Position numbers and translations under genes: made by a program. The notes below the pieces were generated by a model that was given only the letters and a program-made list of their open reading frames with translations, did no database searches and was not told where the DNA came from. Of a stretch of DNA of 64,000 bases, positions 44,388 through 54,339 are shown in pieces (position 1 is the stretch's first letter; each line of letters opens with the position of its first letter). The stretch is from Stenotrophomonas sp. SAM-B (lineage in GTDB: Bacteria > Pseudomonadota > Gammaproteobacteria > Xanthomonadales > Xanthomonadaceae): positions 82,001 to 146,000 of the forward strand of contig NZ_JABBXB010000001.1 in NCBI RefSeq assembly GCF_013387485.1. The letters are read 5' to 3'.

Positions 44388-45191
44388 TCAATCCCAGGCC
44401 GGCGCGATCGCTTCCGGGTTGGCCAGGCGATGCCCGCGGTCCAGCGTGGCGATCTGCGCCATGTCCTCATCGCTCAACCGCAGCTCGGCCGCCAGCAGGT
44501 TGCTGGCCAGGTTGTCGCGCTTGGTCGAGGACGGAATCACCGCAAAGCCCTGCTGCAACGCCCAGGCCAGCGCGACCTGGGCCGGGGTGGCCTGGTGGCG
44601 GTCGGCGATGGCCTGGATCACCGGGTCCTTGAGCACTTCACCGTAGGCCAGGCTCATGTAGGCGGTGACATGGATGCCCTGTTCCTTCAGGAACGCGATC
44701 AGCGCGCGGTTCTGCAGGTACGGGTGGACTTCGATCTGGTTGGTCGCGATCGCGTCGGCCCCGAGGATGTCGATGGCCTGGCGGGTTTGGGCGATGGTGA
44801 AGTTGGAGATGCCGATCTGCCGGGTCAGCCCGAGCGACTTGGCCTCGGCCAGCGCGCCTAGGTACTCGGCCATCGGCACGGCATCCTGCGGCGACGGCCA
44901 GTGGATCAAGGTCAGCTCGACGTGGTCGGTGCGCAGCTTGCGCAGGCTCTCGCGCAGGCTGGCCAGCAACGCGTCGTGCTGGAAGTTGGCGATCCAGATC
45001 TTGGTGGTGACGAACAGATCATCGCGGGCCACGCCGGATTCGGCGATGGCCTGGCCGACCTCGGCCTCGTTCTCGTAGATCTGTGCGGTATCGATGGCGC
45101 GGTAGCCGACGTCCAGTGCGTTGCGCACCGAGTCGATCACGGTCTGGCCCTTCAGGCGGAAGGTGCCGAGGCCGAATGCGGGAATGCTCAT
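44388..45191 (-). CDS. dkgB: Aldo/keto reductase, 2,5-diketo-D-gluconate reductase B type
   Basis: A 267-residue AKR with [20 protein letters not shown], the catalytic Asp-Tyr in [18 protein letters not shown], Lys in LFVTTKIW and His in [24 protein letters not shown] and the C-terminal [15 protein letters not shown] give NADPH binding. DkgB-type enzymes reduce methylglyoxal and other 2-oxoaldehydes. ATG at 45191 follows AAGGAG. The region upstream to the MFS gene carries a further REP. Confidence 0.92.
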   Translation of the reverse strand: MSIPAFGLGTFRLKGQTVIDSVRNALDVGYRAIDTAQIYENEAEVGQAIAESGVARDDLFVTTKIWIANFQHDALLASLRESLRKLRTDHVELTLIHWPSPQDAVPMAEYLGALAEAKSLGLTRQIGISNFTIAQTRQAIDILGADAIATNQIEVHPYLQNRALIAFLKEQGIHVTAYMSLAYGEVLKDPVIQAIADRHQATPAQVALAWALQQGFAVIPSSTKRDNLASNLLAAELRLSDEDMAQIATLDRGHRLANPEAIAPAWD

Positions 45192-45244
45192 GGAAACTCC
45201 TTCATGGGGTGAGGTGCAGGCTACGCCGTGCACCGTAAAGCGAC

Positions 45245-45267
45245 GTAGAGCCGACCGTTGGTCGGCT
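45245..45267 (+). repeat. GTAG-type REP palindrome
   Basis: GTAGAGCCGACCGTTGGTCG+GCT, same family as the units at 44325; upstream of the aldo/keto reductase start. Confidence 0.75.
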
Positions 45268-45334
45268 GCGGTTGCGTGAAACGAATCGTTGGGCGACTGC
45301 TGTCGCGTAAGGCGAACCGTCGGTCCGGGCTCGG

Positions 45335-46549
45335 TCAGTGCGCACTCACGGCGATGCCTTCGGCGCGGTCGGCCACACCATCGCGGCGGTCCAGGCGGCC
45401 ACTTAACGCGGTCAGCCCGAAGGCGCCCATCACCACCAGCGCGCCCAGCCACGGGGTGTGCATCAGGCCGACGTGATCGACCACCAGGCCACCGAGCGAA
45501 GCACCGAGTGCGATGCCGATGTTGAACGCGGCGATGTTCAGGCCCGAGGCCACATCGGCGGCCTGCGGGGCGAACCGCTGTGCCTGCTTGACCACGTACA
45601 CCTGCAGCCCCGGGACGTTGCCGAAGGCCACCGCACCCAGCGCCAGCACGGTCAGCAGCACCAGCCAGGTGTTGTAGGCGGTGAAGGTGAGCACGAACAG
45701 CACGGCCGCCAGCAACGCGAAGATCAGCTTCAGTGCCGGGATCGGGCCGCGACGGTCGGCCAGCCGGCCGCCCCACAGATTGCCGATCGCCACCGACACG
45801 CCATACACCAGCAGCACGCCGCTGACCGCATTGGCGGAGAAGCCGGTGACGTCCTGCAGGATCGAGGCCAGATAGGTGAACGACAGGAAGGTGCCGCCAT
45901 AGCCGAGCGCGGTGATCGCGTATACCAGCAGCAGGCGTGGCTGTGCGAGCACGGCGAGCTGTTGGCCGAACGTGGCCGGCGCGCTGCGCTGCAGGTTGCG
46001 CGGCACGAACAGCAGGCTGCCGATCAGCGCGATCACGCCGAGCGCGGCCACGGCCAGGAAGGTCGCGCGCCAGCCCAGGTGCTGGCCGATGAAGGTGCCC
46101 AGCGGCACACCGGTGACCAGCGCCACGGTGAGGCCGGTGAACATGATCGCGATCGCACTGGCCGCCTTCTCCTTGGGCACCACCGAGGTGGCGATGATCG
46201 AGCCGATCGAGAAGAACACGCCGTGCGCCAGGCCGGTCAGCACGCGCGCCACGATCAGCGCGCCGTAGCCCGGGGCCATCCAGGCAATCAGGTTGCCGAG
46301 GGTGAACAGCAGCATCAGTGCGACCAGCAGAGTCTTGCGCGGCACCCGGCCAGTCAGCGCGGTGAGCACCGGCGCACCGACCGCCACGCCCAATGCATAC
46401 AGCGACACCAGCAGCCCGGCCGAGGGCAGGGTGACGCCGAGGTCGGCGGCGATGGTCGGAATCAGGCCGACGATGACGAATTCAGTGGTGCCGATGGCGT
46501 ACGCACCCAGCGTCAACGCCAACAAGGCCAAGGGAATACCACGGGACAT
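45335..46549 (-). CDS. MFS transporter, DHA1/AraJ-like drug or sugar exporter
   Basis: A 404-residue 12-helix transporter. [20 protein letters not shown], the inter-helix 2-3 loop [15 protein letters not shown] and [17 protein letters not shown] are characteristic of the AraJ/YdhP/PbuE-like DHA1 subfamily, which exports arabinose, purines or drugs. It is divergent from a LysR regulator 126 bp away, a common arrangement in which the regulator controls the exporter. Substrate not predictable. Confidence 0.92.
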   Translation of the reverse strand: MSRGIPLALLALTLGAYAIGTTEFVIVGLIPTIAADLGVTLPSAGLLVSLYALGVAVGAPVLTALTGRVPRKTLLVALMLLFTLGNLIAWMAPGYGALIVARVLTGLAHGVFFSIGSIIATSVVPKEKAASAIAIMFTGLTVALVTGVPLGTFIGQHLGWRATFLAVAALGVIALIGSLLFVPRNLQRSAPATFGQQLAVLAQPRLLLVYAITALGYGGTFLSFTYLASILQDVTGFSANAVSGVLLVYGVSVAIGNLWGGRLADRRGPIPALKLIFALLAAVLFVLTFTAYNTWLVLLTVLALGAVAFGNVPGLQVYVVKQAQRFAPQAADVASGLNIAAFNIGIALGASLGGLVVDHVGLMHTPWLGALVVMGAFGLTALSGRLDRRDGVADRAEGIAVSAH

Positions 46550-46675
46550 GGACGGATACCGGTGGGGAGTGAGGCTGCGCAGTCTGCGCGCCGTACTCTT
46601 GCGGAAAAAGCGGCCTTCACGCCAATCACTGTTGCCCCATCGTCAATAATGGAGCACCTCCACCGTGCCGCCGCC

Positions 46676-47578
46676 ATGAAAACGACCCTGGATGAGATGC
46701 AGGCCTTCATCGCCGTGATCGACAGCGGCTCGATCACCGCCGCCGCCGAACAGCTGGGCCAGACCACCTCCGGGGTCAGCCGGGCGCTGGGCCGGCTGGA
46801 GGAAAAGCTCGGCACCACGCTGTTGACCCGTACCACGCGGCGCCTGCAGCTGACGGAAGAAGGCGACGCCTTCCTGTCCCAGGCCCGCGCGATCGTGGCC
46901 TCCGTGGAAGCGGCCGAGGAGCAGATCGCCGCCCGGCGCCAACGCCCGGCCGGGCGCCTGCGCGTCGATGCGGCGATGCCCTTCGTGCTGCACGTGATCG
47001 CCCCGCTGGTGGCCAGCTACCGGGCGCGCTATCCCGACGTGGCCCTGGAGCTCAACAGCAGCGAGCGCTACATCGACCTGCTGGAGCGGCGCACCGATGT
47101 CGCCATCCGGATCGGGCCGCTGGCCGATTCCACCCTGCATGCGCGGCCGCTGGCCCACAGCCGCCTGCGCGTGATGGCGAGCCCGGCCTACCTGCAGCAG
47201 CACGGCACCCCGCGCGACGTGGCGGCACTCGGCGAGCACACGCTGCTCGGCTTCAACGAGCCCGATTCGCTCAACCACTGGCCACTGCCCGGCGCGACCG
47301 ACGCGCTGCTGCACGTGCGCCCGGCGGTGGCGGTGTCCAGCGGCGAAACGCTGCGCCGGCTCGCGCTGGAAGGCGTCGGCATCGTCTGCCTGTCCGACTT
47401 CATGACCCACCGCGACCGCGAGGCCGGCGCCCTGGTGCAGCTGCTGCCGGAGATCACCGTGGAAGTGCGCCAGCCGATCCACGCCGTGTACTACCGCAAC
47501 ACGGCGGTCTCGGCGCGGATCAGCTCGTTCCTCGATCACCTGGCCGAGGCCATGGTCGGCACCCCCTACGTCCGGTAG
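46676..47578 (+). CDS. LysR-family transcriptional regulator
   Basis: A 300-residue LysR regulator. The winged helix-turn-helix (about 5-60) is FIAVIDSGSITAAAEQLGQT with SRALGRLEEKLGTTLLTRTT, and the effector-binding domain (about 90-295) begins LRVDAAMPFVLHVIAPLVAS. Likely controls the divergent MFS gene. ATG 46676 is used; ATG 46649 in frame would add nine residues. The stop TAG (47576-47578) is inside the GTAG of a REP element. Confidence 0.93.
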   Translation: MKTTLDEMQAFIAVIDSGSITAAAEQLGQTTSGVSRALGRLEEKLGTTLLTRTTRRLQLTEEGDAFLSQARAIVASVEAAEEQIAARRQRPAGRLRVDAAMPFVLHVIAPLVASYRARYPDVALELNSSERYIDLLERRTDVAIRIGPLADSTLHARPLAHSRLRVMASPAYLQQHGTPRDVAALGEHTLLGFNEPDSLNHWPLPGATDALLHVRPAVAVSSGETLRRLALEGVGIVCLSDFMTHRDREAGALVQLLPEITVEVRQPIHAVYYRNTAVSARISSFLDHLAEAMVGTPYVR

Positions 47579-47653
47579 TGCCGGCCGCTGGCCGGCACCG
47601 TCGCGATGTCCGCTGCATACGGTTGCCGGCCAGCGGCCAGCGGCCGGCACTAC
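47575..47653. repeat. Inverted pair of GTAG REPs, one with an internal duplication
   Basis: Forward unit 47575-47596; reverse unit 47625-47653 has an extra CAGCGGC, i.e. a 7-nt tandem duplication inside the palindrome. The pair lies between the LysR gene and the convergent chemoreceptor gene. Confidence 0.85.
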
Positions 47654-47660
47654 GGCTGCA

Positions 47661-49793
47661 TCACGCGGCGCGGGCCAATCCGCCCACCGCACTGCGTCCC
47701 GCATCCAGCACGAACACATCCACCGCCGCATTCAAGGCGACGGCCTGCCCTTCCATGCTGCGCGCCGCCGCCGAGGCTTCCTCGACCAGCGCGGCGTTCT
47801 GCTGCGTGGTTTCGTCCATCTGCACGACAGTCTGGTTGACCTGCTCGATGCCGGCCGACTGCTCCTGCGACGCGGCGGCGATGTCGGCCATGATGTCGGT
47901 GACGCGCTGCACGCTGCCGACGATCTCGCCCATGGTCTGCCCGGCCTGCTGGACCAATGCCGCGCCACTGTCGACATCGGCCACGGACTGATCGATCAGG
48001 GCCTTGATCTCCTTGGCGGCACCTGCCGAGCGCTGCGCGAGGGTACGCACTTCGCTGGCGACCACCGCGAAGCCACGGCCCTGCTCACCGGCGCGCGCCG
48101 CTTCCACGGCGGCGTTGAGCGCGAGGATGTTGGTCTGGAACGCGATGCCGTCGATGACGCTGATGATCTCGGCGATCTGGCGCGATGAGGACTGGATGGC
48201 GCTCATGGTGGTGACCACCTGGCCAACCACCGCACCGCCCTGCGAAGCGACGGACGCGGCGCTCATCGAGAGCTGGTTGGCCTGTCGCGCGTGCTCGGCG
48301 TTCTGGCGCACGGTGGAGGTCAGCTCTTCCATCGAAGCGGCGGTCTCTTCCAGATTGGCCGCCTGCTGCTCGGTACGGCGCGACAGGTCACTGTTGCCCG
48401 CGGCGATCTCGCCGGCCGCGGTCTGGATCGACTGCGCGGCCTGCTTGATGTCGCCGACGATCGTGGTCAGCTGGCCGGTGGTGCGCGCCATGTCATCGCG
48501 CATGCGCGCGAACACGCCGTGGAAATCACCGTGCATGCGCGCGCTGAGATCACCGCCCGCGATCGCCTGCAGCACGCGCGACACCTCGCCCAGATCCTGC
48601 TCGGTGGTCTGCATCAGGCGGTTGAGGCCGCCGACCATCTCGCCGAAGTCGTGCTGGTAGCGCGCTTCATCGCCCCGCTGGCTGAAATCGCCCACGGCGG
48701 CCGCTGCGGCCAGCCGCTTGATCTCGGCATTGATCGCACCGAGGTTGGCCTTGGCCGTATCCAGCGCCTGGGTGATCACCGCCTTCTCGCCGGGCAGGCG
48801 TTCCATGTCCACCGACAGGTCACCGACCGCGTAATGGCCCATGATCTCGATCGCCCGCAGCTTCACCTGGATGTGGTTGGCGACCAGGGTGTTGGTGTCG
48901 CGCACCATCTGGCCATAGCCGCCGGGGAACACGGACGCATCCATGCGGTAACTGATCTCGCCCGCATCGTGGCGCTGCGCCATCGTCGCCTGGGCAGCCA
49001 GCACGGCCTTGAGGGTCTGGGTGACCTCGGCCATGGCCGTGCCCAGGCGGCCGATCTCATCGCGGCTGCGCACCACCACCGCATGCTCCAGATCGCCACG
49101 GGCGACAGCACGGGCGGCGGCTTCCACGGCGACCACCGGGGCGATCACGGCGCGTCGCAGCCACACCGCCAGCACCCCCATCAGCACCACGGCGGCCAGC
49201 GCCGTGGTGACCGCCGATGCCACCAGCGCGGCGCGCGCGCGCTCGGAGGTGGCATGGGTTTCGAACGCGGCACGTTCGCTGGCGCGCGCGGCCAGCGCAT
49301 CCAGCGTGGTGCCCACGGCACGGTCGGCTCCGAGCACCAGCGCGTCGCCGGCCTGCGTGTCATAGCCACTGGCCGCGAACGCCTCCAGCGCGCCACGGTA
49401 GCGGGCCTCCAGCGCACGGTGCTCGGCCAGGAACTGGTGGGCCAGCGTGCGCGTCTGTTCGTCGCGGCTGGTGGCGAGCGTGCCGGCCAACGCTTCGATG
49501 CGGCGTCCTTCCGCATCGAATGCCGCCAGGTGGCGTTCGCGCTGTGCAGCGTCCGCACCGCGGATCAGCACGTTCTTCCACTCCTGCACCTGCAGGCGGA
49601 ACTCGCGCTGCAGCAGCTCGGCCTGTGCCTGCCGGGCGACCTCCACCGGCACCTCGGCCGAGAGGTTGCGCCAGGCAGAACCCAGCCCCGCCAAGGCGGC
49701 CAGCACGATGATGACCAGGCCGAGCGACAGCGCGCCCAGCAGTTTGAATTGAAGACTCAGGGCGCGTGGACGCGCCGATGCGGAGGACGTCAT
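47661..49793 (-). CDS. Methyl-accepting chemotaxis protein with several HAMP-like units
   Basis: A 710-residue chemoreceptor. TM1 is near 18-40, a helical periplasmic sensor runs about 41-190 and TM2 about 195-217 ([20 protein letters not shown]). Three HAMP-like stretches follow (about 215-440), marked by [26 protein letters not shown] and [14 protein letters not shown]. The signalling domain (about 470-700) carries the hairpin tip [20 protein letters not shown]. It should relay a ligand signal to CheA/CheW. No C-terminal CheR-binding pentapeptide is present (ends GGLARAA). No che genes lie nearby. Confidence 0.93.
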   Translation of the reverse strand: MTSSASARPRALSLQFKLLGALSLGLVIIVLAALAGLGSAWRNLSAEVPVEVARQAQAELLQREFRLQVQEWKNVLIRGADAAQRERHLAAFDAEGRRIEALAGTLATSRDEQTRTLAHQFLAEHRALEARYRGALEAFAASGYDTQAGDALVLGADRAVGTTLDALAARASERAAFETHATSERARAALVASAVTTALAAVVLMGVLAVWLRRAVIAPVVAVEAAARAVARGDLEHAVVVRSRDEIGRLGTAMAEVTQTLKAVLAAQATMAQRHDAGEISYRMDASVFPGGYGQMVRDTNTLVANHIQVKLRAIEIMGHYAVGDLSVDMERLPGEKAVITQALDTAKANLGAINAEIKRLAAAAAVGDFSQRGDEARYQHDFGEMVGGLNRLMQTTEQDLGEVSRVLQAIAGGDLSARMHGDFHGVFARMRDDMARTTGQLTTIVGDIKQAAQSIQTAAGEIAAGNSDLSRRTEQQAANLEETAASMEELTSTVRQNAEHARQANQLSMSAASVASQGGAVVGQVVTTMSAIQSSSRQIAEIISVIDGIAFQTNILALNAAVEAARAGEQGRGFAVVASEVRTLAQRSAGAAKEIKALIDQSVADVDSGAALVQQAGQTMGEIVGSVQRVTDIMADIAAASQEQSAGIEQVNQTVVQMDETTQQNAALVEEASAAARSMEGQAVALNAAVDVFVLDAGRSAVGGLARAA

Positions 49794-49956
49794 GAGAGAT
49801 CAAAAGTAAGGAAGGGCGATGCGGTATCGGTCTGTGAGGAACAGGCTGAAGTGCGACGCCAATCACGGTTACCGTTCCATTAAAGGTTGTGACGATGGCG
49901 TGTAGATGAATTTTTGTCACACATGGAACGAAACAGGACTGGACAGGCAACTAATA

Positions 49957-49975
49957 TGTAACTATCGTTGTTACA
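49957..49975. promoter_or_regulatory. TGTAAC-N7-GTTACA palindrome overlapping the Rrf2 start codon
   Basis: Arms 49957-49962 and 49970-49975 are perfect complements; the last A is the first base of the ATG of the Rrf2-type gene. Position suggests an autorepressor operator that blocks transcription or initiation of the regulator-flavoprotein pair. The neighbouring sequence is AT-rich, as expected for a promoter. Confidence 0.65.
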
Positions 49976-50427
49976 TGAAATCCAGCAACCAGTTCTCCGA
50001 TGCGCTCCACGTCATGGCCCATCTGGTCGGCCAGGACGGCCCGCGCACCTCCGAACAGCTCGCCACCTGCCTGCCGACCCATCCGGTAGTGATCCGGCGC
50101 CTGTTGTCGGCCCTGCACAAGGGCGGCCTGGTGACCACCTTGCGTGGCCACGGAGGCGGCAGCCAACTGGCACGGCCGCCGGCGGAGATCACCCTGCACG
50201 ACGTCTACGTCGCCATCGGTGCGCCCGCGCTTCTGCACACCGGTGCGCGCGAGACCGGCCGCGGCTGCCCGGTGCAGCGCGTGGTCAACGAAGCGCTCGA
50301 CGACAGTTACCGCCAGGCCCAGGCCCTGCTCGAGGCCCGCCTGCGCGACACCACCCTGGCCACGCTGGGCGACGAGTTCGCCCGCCACCTGGCCCACCAC
50401 GCTGCAGGAGTTCCCCATGACGTTTGA
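49975..50427 (+). CDS. Rrf2-family transcriptional regulator (non-FeS type)
   Basis: A 150-residue winged-helix regulator: FSDALHVMAHLVGQDGPRTS, helix-turn-helix THPVVIRRLLSALHKGGLVT and wing LRGHGGGSQLARPPAEITLH. The three-Cys cluster that binds Fe-S in IscR/NsrR is missing; only a single Cys sits in GRGCPVQR, plus one in TCLPTH. It may sense redox or an organic effector by another route, as the YwnA-like branch does. It overlaps the flavoprotein gene by 11 nt and has a palindrome over its start. Confidence 0.9.
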   Translation: MKSSNQFSDALHVMAHLVGQDGPRTSEQLATCLPTHPVVIRRLLSALHKGGLVTTLRGHGGGSQLARPPAEITLHDVYVAIGAPALLHTGARETGRGCPVQRVVNEALDDSYRQAQALLEARLRDTTLATLGDEFARHLAHHAAGVPHDV

Positions 50428-51325
50428 TGCGATTGTCGTCGGCGGCAGTTTCGCCGGCCTGTCCGCCGCCCTGATCCTGGCGCGGGCGCGCCGCGACGTG
50501 CTGGTGATCGACAGCGGCCTGCCGCGCAACCGATTCGCCGCGCATTCGCACGGGGTGCTCGGCCAGGACGGCATCGCCGGCGCCGAGCTGCTGCGCAACG
50601 CGAAGGCGCAGCTGCTCGACTATCCCACCGTGCGCTGGATCAGCGACACCGCGACCCGCGCGCAACCGACGGTCGATGGCTTCGTGGTGGCTACCGAAAA
50701 CGGCGACACCTGGGCCACGCGCAAGCTGCTGCTGGCGACCGGCATCCGCGACGAACTGCCCGAACTGCCCGGCCTGGCCGAACGCTGGGGCCACAGCGTG
50801 GTGCACTGCCCGTACTGCCATGGCTATGAAATCGGCGGCGGGGCGATCGGCCTGCTGGGTGGACACGAGAAGTCGGCCACGATGGCCGCGCTGCTCGCCG
50901 ACTGGGGCGAGGTCACCCTGTTCGCGCACGGCATGACCCTGGCACCCGAAGAACTCACGGCCCTGCAGCACCGCGGTGTCAGCATCGAACACACAGCCGT
51001 GGTCGGGTTGGAAGGCGAGGCGCCGGCGCTGAGTGCCGCCGTGCTCGCGGATGGGCGCCGGGTCGAACTGCGCGCGCTGTTCGTGACCGCGCGGCAGCAC
51101 ATGGCGGCACCGCTCGTCGAACAGCTCGGCTGCGCGCTGGAAGAGAGTCCGATCGGCGTGCTGGTCCAGGTGGACCCCGGCAAGCAGACCAGCGTGCCCG
51201 GCATCTACGCGGCGGGTGATGCAACCCTGGTCGGCAATATCAGCCTGGCCAGTGCAGAAGGCGTACGTGCCGGCGTGAGCCTGCACCACGCGCTGGTCGC
51301 CGAGGACAGCCGCGCCAGTCGCTGA
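50417..51325 (+). CDS. Thioredoxin reductase-like NAD(P)/FAD oxidoreductase
   Basis: A 302-residue flavoprotein. FAD-binding DAIVVGGSFAGLSAALILAR starts the protein, the redox Cys pair is in VHCPYCHGYE, NAD(P) binding is around GGAIGLLGGHEKSA, and the FAD-closing motif VPGIYAAGDAT is at the C-terminus. It has the thioredoxin-reductase layout with a CxxC pair but lacks obvious thioredoxin nearby, so it may reduce another disulfide or oxidise a small thiol as GliT-like enzymes do. Translationally coupled to the Rrf2 regulator. Confidence 0.9.
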   Translation: MTFDAIVVGGSFAGLSAALILARARRDVLVIDSGLPRNRFAAHSHGVLGQDGIAGAELLRNAKAQLLDYPTVRWISDTATRAQPTVDGFVVATENGDTWATRKLLLATGIRDELPELPGLAERWGHSVVHCPYCHGYEIGGGAIGLLGGHEKSATMAALLADWGEVTLFAHGMTLAPEELTALQHRGVSIEHTAVVGLEGEAPALSAAVLADGRRVELRALFVTARQHMAAPLVEQLGCALEESPIGVLVQVDPGKQTSVPGIYAAGDATLVGNISLASAEGVRAGVSLHHALVAEDSRASR

Positions 51326-51344
51326 GGCGAGGGCGCCCGGCCCG

Positions 51345-51379
51345 GCCGGAAACAGAAACAGCCGCCCTGCGGCGGCTGT
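51345..51379 (-). terminator. Intrinsic terminator of the aldo/keto reductase gene
   Basis: Nine-bp stem 51358-51366/51371-51379 (ACAGCCGCC) with loop CTGC. Read on the minus strand it is followed by TTTCTGTTT. It also sits just past the convergent flavoprotein gene. Confidence 0.75.
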
Positions 51380-51400
51380 CCGTAACAGAGAACGTCGGGC

Positions 51401-52360
51401 TCAGGCCTGTTCGGCGCTCGCCGCATCCAGCTGCTGTACCTCCTGCGCCGACAGCGCGACGTTCGCGGCGGCCAGCACATCCTTCAACTGCTCGACACTG
51501 GTCGCACTCACGATCGGTGCGGTGATGCCCGGGCGTGCGATCAACCAGGCGATCGCGATCTGCGAGGGGCTCACGCCATGCGTGCTGGCCACGTCGTCCA
51601 GCGCCGTCAGGATGCGCAGCCCACGCGGATTGACGTACGTGTCCACCACTTTCTGGCCGCGCGCGCTGCTCTTGGCCGCATCGGCGGCGCTGCGGTACTT
51701 GCCACTGAGGAAGCCGCTGGCCAGCGAGTAATAGGTGATCACGCCCAGCTGTGCCTCGCGCACCACCGCTTCCAGCCCGGCCTCGTAACCGGCGCGGTCG
51801 TACAGGTTGTACTCCGGCTGCAGCGTTTCATAGCGCGGCAGTTTGTAGTCCGCGGAGACCTTCAAGGCGTCGCGCAGGCGCTCGGCGGTGTAATTGGAGG
51901 CACCGATCGCACGCACCTTGCCCTGTTCGATCAGGCGGCCGAAGGCGGCCAGCGTGGTTTCCAGCGGGGTGGATTCGTCATCTTCGTGCGCCTGGTACAG
52001 ATCGATCACATCGGTCTGCAGGCGGCGCAGGGAGTCTTCCACCGCGGCGTTGATGTTGTCGGCGGACAGGCCGGGGCGCTCGGCCCACTTGGCCACCTTG
52101 GTCGCCAGCACCACCTTGTCACGCTTGCCACTGTGCTTGAACCAGCGGCCCAGGATGGTTTCCGATTCACCGCCCTGGTTGCCGGGCACCCACGCCGAAT
52201 ACGCATCGGCGGTATCGACCAGGTTGAAGCCGGCATCGACGAAGGCATCGAGCAGGGCGAAGGAGGTCTTCTCGTCCGCACTCCAGCCGAAGACATTGCC
52301 GCCGAAGGCGATGGGGGCGACATGGAGGCCGGAACGACCGAGTTCGCGCGTAGCAGTCAT
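51401..52360 (-). CDS. Aldo/keto reductase (AKR11/12-like, tas/YajO group)
   Basis: A 319-residue AKR with ELGRSGLHVAPIAFGGNVFG, catalytic Asp-Tyr in FNLVDTADAYSAW, Lys in LATKVAKW and His in DLYQAHEDDE. GASNYTAERLRDALK and the NADPH-binding C-terminus TAPIVSATSVEQLKDVL are complete. Substrate unknown. ATG at 52360 follows GGGAGAAC; a terminator lies downstream. It stands alone, between two genes on the other strand. Confidence 0.92.
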   Translation of the reverse strand: MTATRELGRSGLHVAPIAFGGNVFGWSADEKTSFALLDAFVDAGFNLVDTADAYSAWVPGNQGGESETILGRWFKHSGKRDKVVLATKVAKWAERPGLSADNINAAVEDSLRRLQTDVIDLYQAHEDDESTPLETTLAAFGRLIEQGKVRAIGASNYTAERLRDALKVSADYKLPRYETLQPEYNLYDRAGYEAGLEAVVREAQLGVITYYSLASGFLSGKYRSAADAAKSSARGQKVVDTYVNPRGLRILTALDDVASTHGVSPSQIAIAWLIARPGITAPIVSATSVEQLKDVLAAANVALSAQEVQQLDAASAEQA

Positions 52361-52534
52361 GGGTGATGTTCTCCCTGGGAATCGTTTCCACAGGATACGG
52401 CCGGCGTGGTGACAGCGTTGCGGCAGCAGGCACAAAACAGTGTTCCGGATTGCTGCGCCGCACTAACGCTTTGTGAACACCTGTGCACGCTTGGCTGCTA
52501 GTCTCGCCGCATCCCGCTACCGGAAGCCCCGCCG

Positions 52535-53395
52535 ATGAAAGCCCGTTCGTTGACCTGTGCCTGCCTGTTCACTGTCTCCACCCTGATGCTTGCCGCGCCC
52601 GCGATGGCCATCAAGCCCGCCGGCCCGAACGCACAGGTCGCGATCACCCCGGCCGTGCAGAAGGCCGTGCAGGACAGCCGCCGCGATCCGGCCAACGTCA
52701 AGCGCGATGCGTACCGCCATCCGGCACAGACCCTGTCGTTCTTCGGCGTTGCGCCGGGCCAGACCGTCATCGAGATCACCCCGGGCAACGGTTGGTACTC
52801 GGAGATCCTGGCGCCGCTGCTGCACGAGAAGGGCCAGTACGTGGCCGCCGTGGTCGATCCGATGGCCGTGGCGGAAGGGCGTGGCCGCGACTACCAGCAG
52901 CGCAGCCGAGAGGGACTTGAAAAGAAGTTCGCCGGTGACGCCGCGGTGTTCGGCAAGAGCCGCGTAGTCGCCTATGACCCGAAGGCCCCGGTGTTCGGCC
53001 CGGCCAACTCGGCCGATGTGGTGCTGACCTTCCGCAACGTGCACAACTGGCGCAGCAGCGGCCAGGCCGAGGGCATGTTCAAAGGCTTCTTCTCGGTGCT
53101 CAAGCCGGGCGGCGTGCTCGGCGTGGTGGAACACCGTGCCAAGGCCGACGTGCCGGCCGACGACAAGACCGGTTACGTGGGCCAGCAGCAGGTGATCGCG
53201 ATGGCCAAGGCTGCCGGTTTCGAACTGGCGGGCAGCAGCGAGATCAATACCAATCCGCGCGACACCAAGGATTACCCGAACGGTGTGTGGACGCTGCCGC
53301 CGACCAACCAGCATGACGCGGCCGACGAGGCCAAGTACCAGGCGATCGGCGAAAGCGACCGCATGACGCTGCGCTTCGTGAAGCCGGGCAAGTAA
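52535..53395 (+). CDS. Exported class I methyltransferase-like protein (COG4798)
   Basis: A 286-residue protein with a clear signal peptide (MKARSLTCACLFTVSTLMLA, cleavage after APAMA). The mature part has a Rossmann methyltransferase fold: motif I is the divergent VIEITPGNGWYSEILAP in place of DxGxGxG, with VVLTFRNVHNW and PGGVLGVVEHRAK later. S-adenosylmethionine is not normally present in the periplasm, so a secreted methyltransferase fold is odd; it may have lost catalysis or bind another ligand. Homologues with signal peptides are known as predicted methyltransferases. Confidence 0.88.
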   Translation: MKARSLTCACLFTVSTLMLAAPAMAIKPAGPNAQVAITPAVQKAVQDSRRDPANVKRDAYRHPAQTLSFFGVAPGQTVIEITPGNGWYSEILAPLLHEKGQYVAAVVDPMAVAEGRGRDYQQRSREGLEKKFAGDAAVFGKSRVVAYDPKAPVFGPANSADVVLTFRNVHNWRSSGQAEGMFKGFFSVLKPGGVLGVVEHRAKADVPADDKTGYVGQQQVIAMAKAAGFELAGSSEINTNPRDTKDYPNGVWTLPPTNQHDAADEAKYQAIGESDRMTLRFVKPGK

Positions 53396-53466
53396 GAAAC
53401 CCGCGCATGAGACAGGGCGCGCGGGCCATTGCCCGCGCGTTCCAGGGACGGTAAAGGAATGCACCA

Positions 53467-53727
53467 TTGAAGAAGCTGCTGTTGATCGGTCTTGCGGCGA
53501 TGACGCTGATCAAGATCGTTGATTTCGTGTTTTACGGGCAGCACGGCTACGATCTGATGGGGGCGGCCGGCTTCGGGCTGCTGCTCACGGGCGCTGCGCT
53601 GGATGGACGCAGCGCGTTCAACGCGCCCGCCACGGGGCGCTGGGCACGGGAAGCCCGCATCGCCAATGTCTGTGGCGTGGTGCTGGTGCTCAGCTACTTC
53701 CTGCTCAAGATGAACGTCATCGGCTGA
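53467..53727 (+). CDS. Small three-pass membrane protein
   Basis: An 86-residue protein starting with TTG at 53467; AAAGGA lies about 9 nt upstream and no in-frame ATG is available. Hydrophobic segments lie near 3-22, 30-46 and 65-83, ending LVLSYFLLKMNVIG. Family not recognised. It follows the exported methyltransferase-like gene by 71 nt on the same strand. Confidence 0.7.
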   Translation: MKKLLLIGLAAMTLIKIVDFVFYGQHGYDLMGAAGFGLLLTGAALDGRSAFNAPATGRWAREARIANVCGVVLVLSYFLLKMNVIG

Positions 53728-53796
53728 CGATCGGGCGGATCGCGGCGGCACCACGGGGATGGGACAATGGGCCATCCCACCGCCGCTGTTGCCTCG

Positions 53797-54339
53797 ATGC
53801 TGATCGCCTTCAACAAACCGTTCAACGTGCTGTGCCAGTTCACCGACCGCAGCCAGCCGCCGCGCGCGACCCTGGCCGGCTTCGGATTACCGCCGGCGGT
53901 GTATGCGGCCGGACGCCTGGACTACGACAGTGAAGGCCTGCTGCTGCTCACCGATGATGGCGGCCTGGCGCACCAGTTGACCGATCCGCGCCACAAGGCC
54001 GACAAGACCTATTGGGTGCAGGTGGAAGGCACGGTGACCGATGAACAGGTGCAGGCGCTGCGCCGTGGCGTGCTGCTCAACGATGGGCCTACCTTGCCGG
54101 CGGGTGTCGAACGGTTGGAACCGCCGCCCGGGCTGTGGCCGCGCACGCCGCCGGTCCGCTTCCGCAAGACGGTGCCCGATGCCTGGCTGGCCATCACCCT
54201 GCGCGAGGGCCGCAACCGGCAGGTACGCCGCATGACCGCCGCGGTCGGACTGCCGACGCTGCGGCTGGTACGTGTCTCGATGGGCGAGCATGCGATCGGC
54301 GACCTGCAACCCGGCCAGTGGCGGGAGATCGGACACTAA
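53797..54339 (+). CDS. rluE: 23S rRNA pseudouridine synthase of the RluE type
   Basis: A 180-residue RsuA-family synthase lacking the N-terminal S4 domain, as RluE does. The catalytic Asp is in AAGRLDYDSEGLLLLTDDG, with KTYWVQVEGTVTDEQVQALR and LREGRNRQVRRMTAAVGLP. E. coli RluE modifies U2457 of 23S rRNA. The start ATG at 53797 begins MLIAFNKPFNVLCQFT, the family N-terminus; an upstream in-frame ATG at 53767 adds ten unrelated residues. Confidence 0.93.
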   Translation: MLIAFNKPFNVLCQFTDRSQPPRATLAGFGLPPAVYAAGRLDYDSEGLLLLTDDGGLAHQLTDPRHKADKTYWVQVEGTVTDEQVQALRRGVLLNDGPTLPAGVERLEPPPGLWPRTPPVRFRKTVPDAWLAITLREGRNRQVRRMTAAVGLPTLRLVRVSMGEHAIGDLQPGQWREIGH

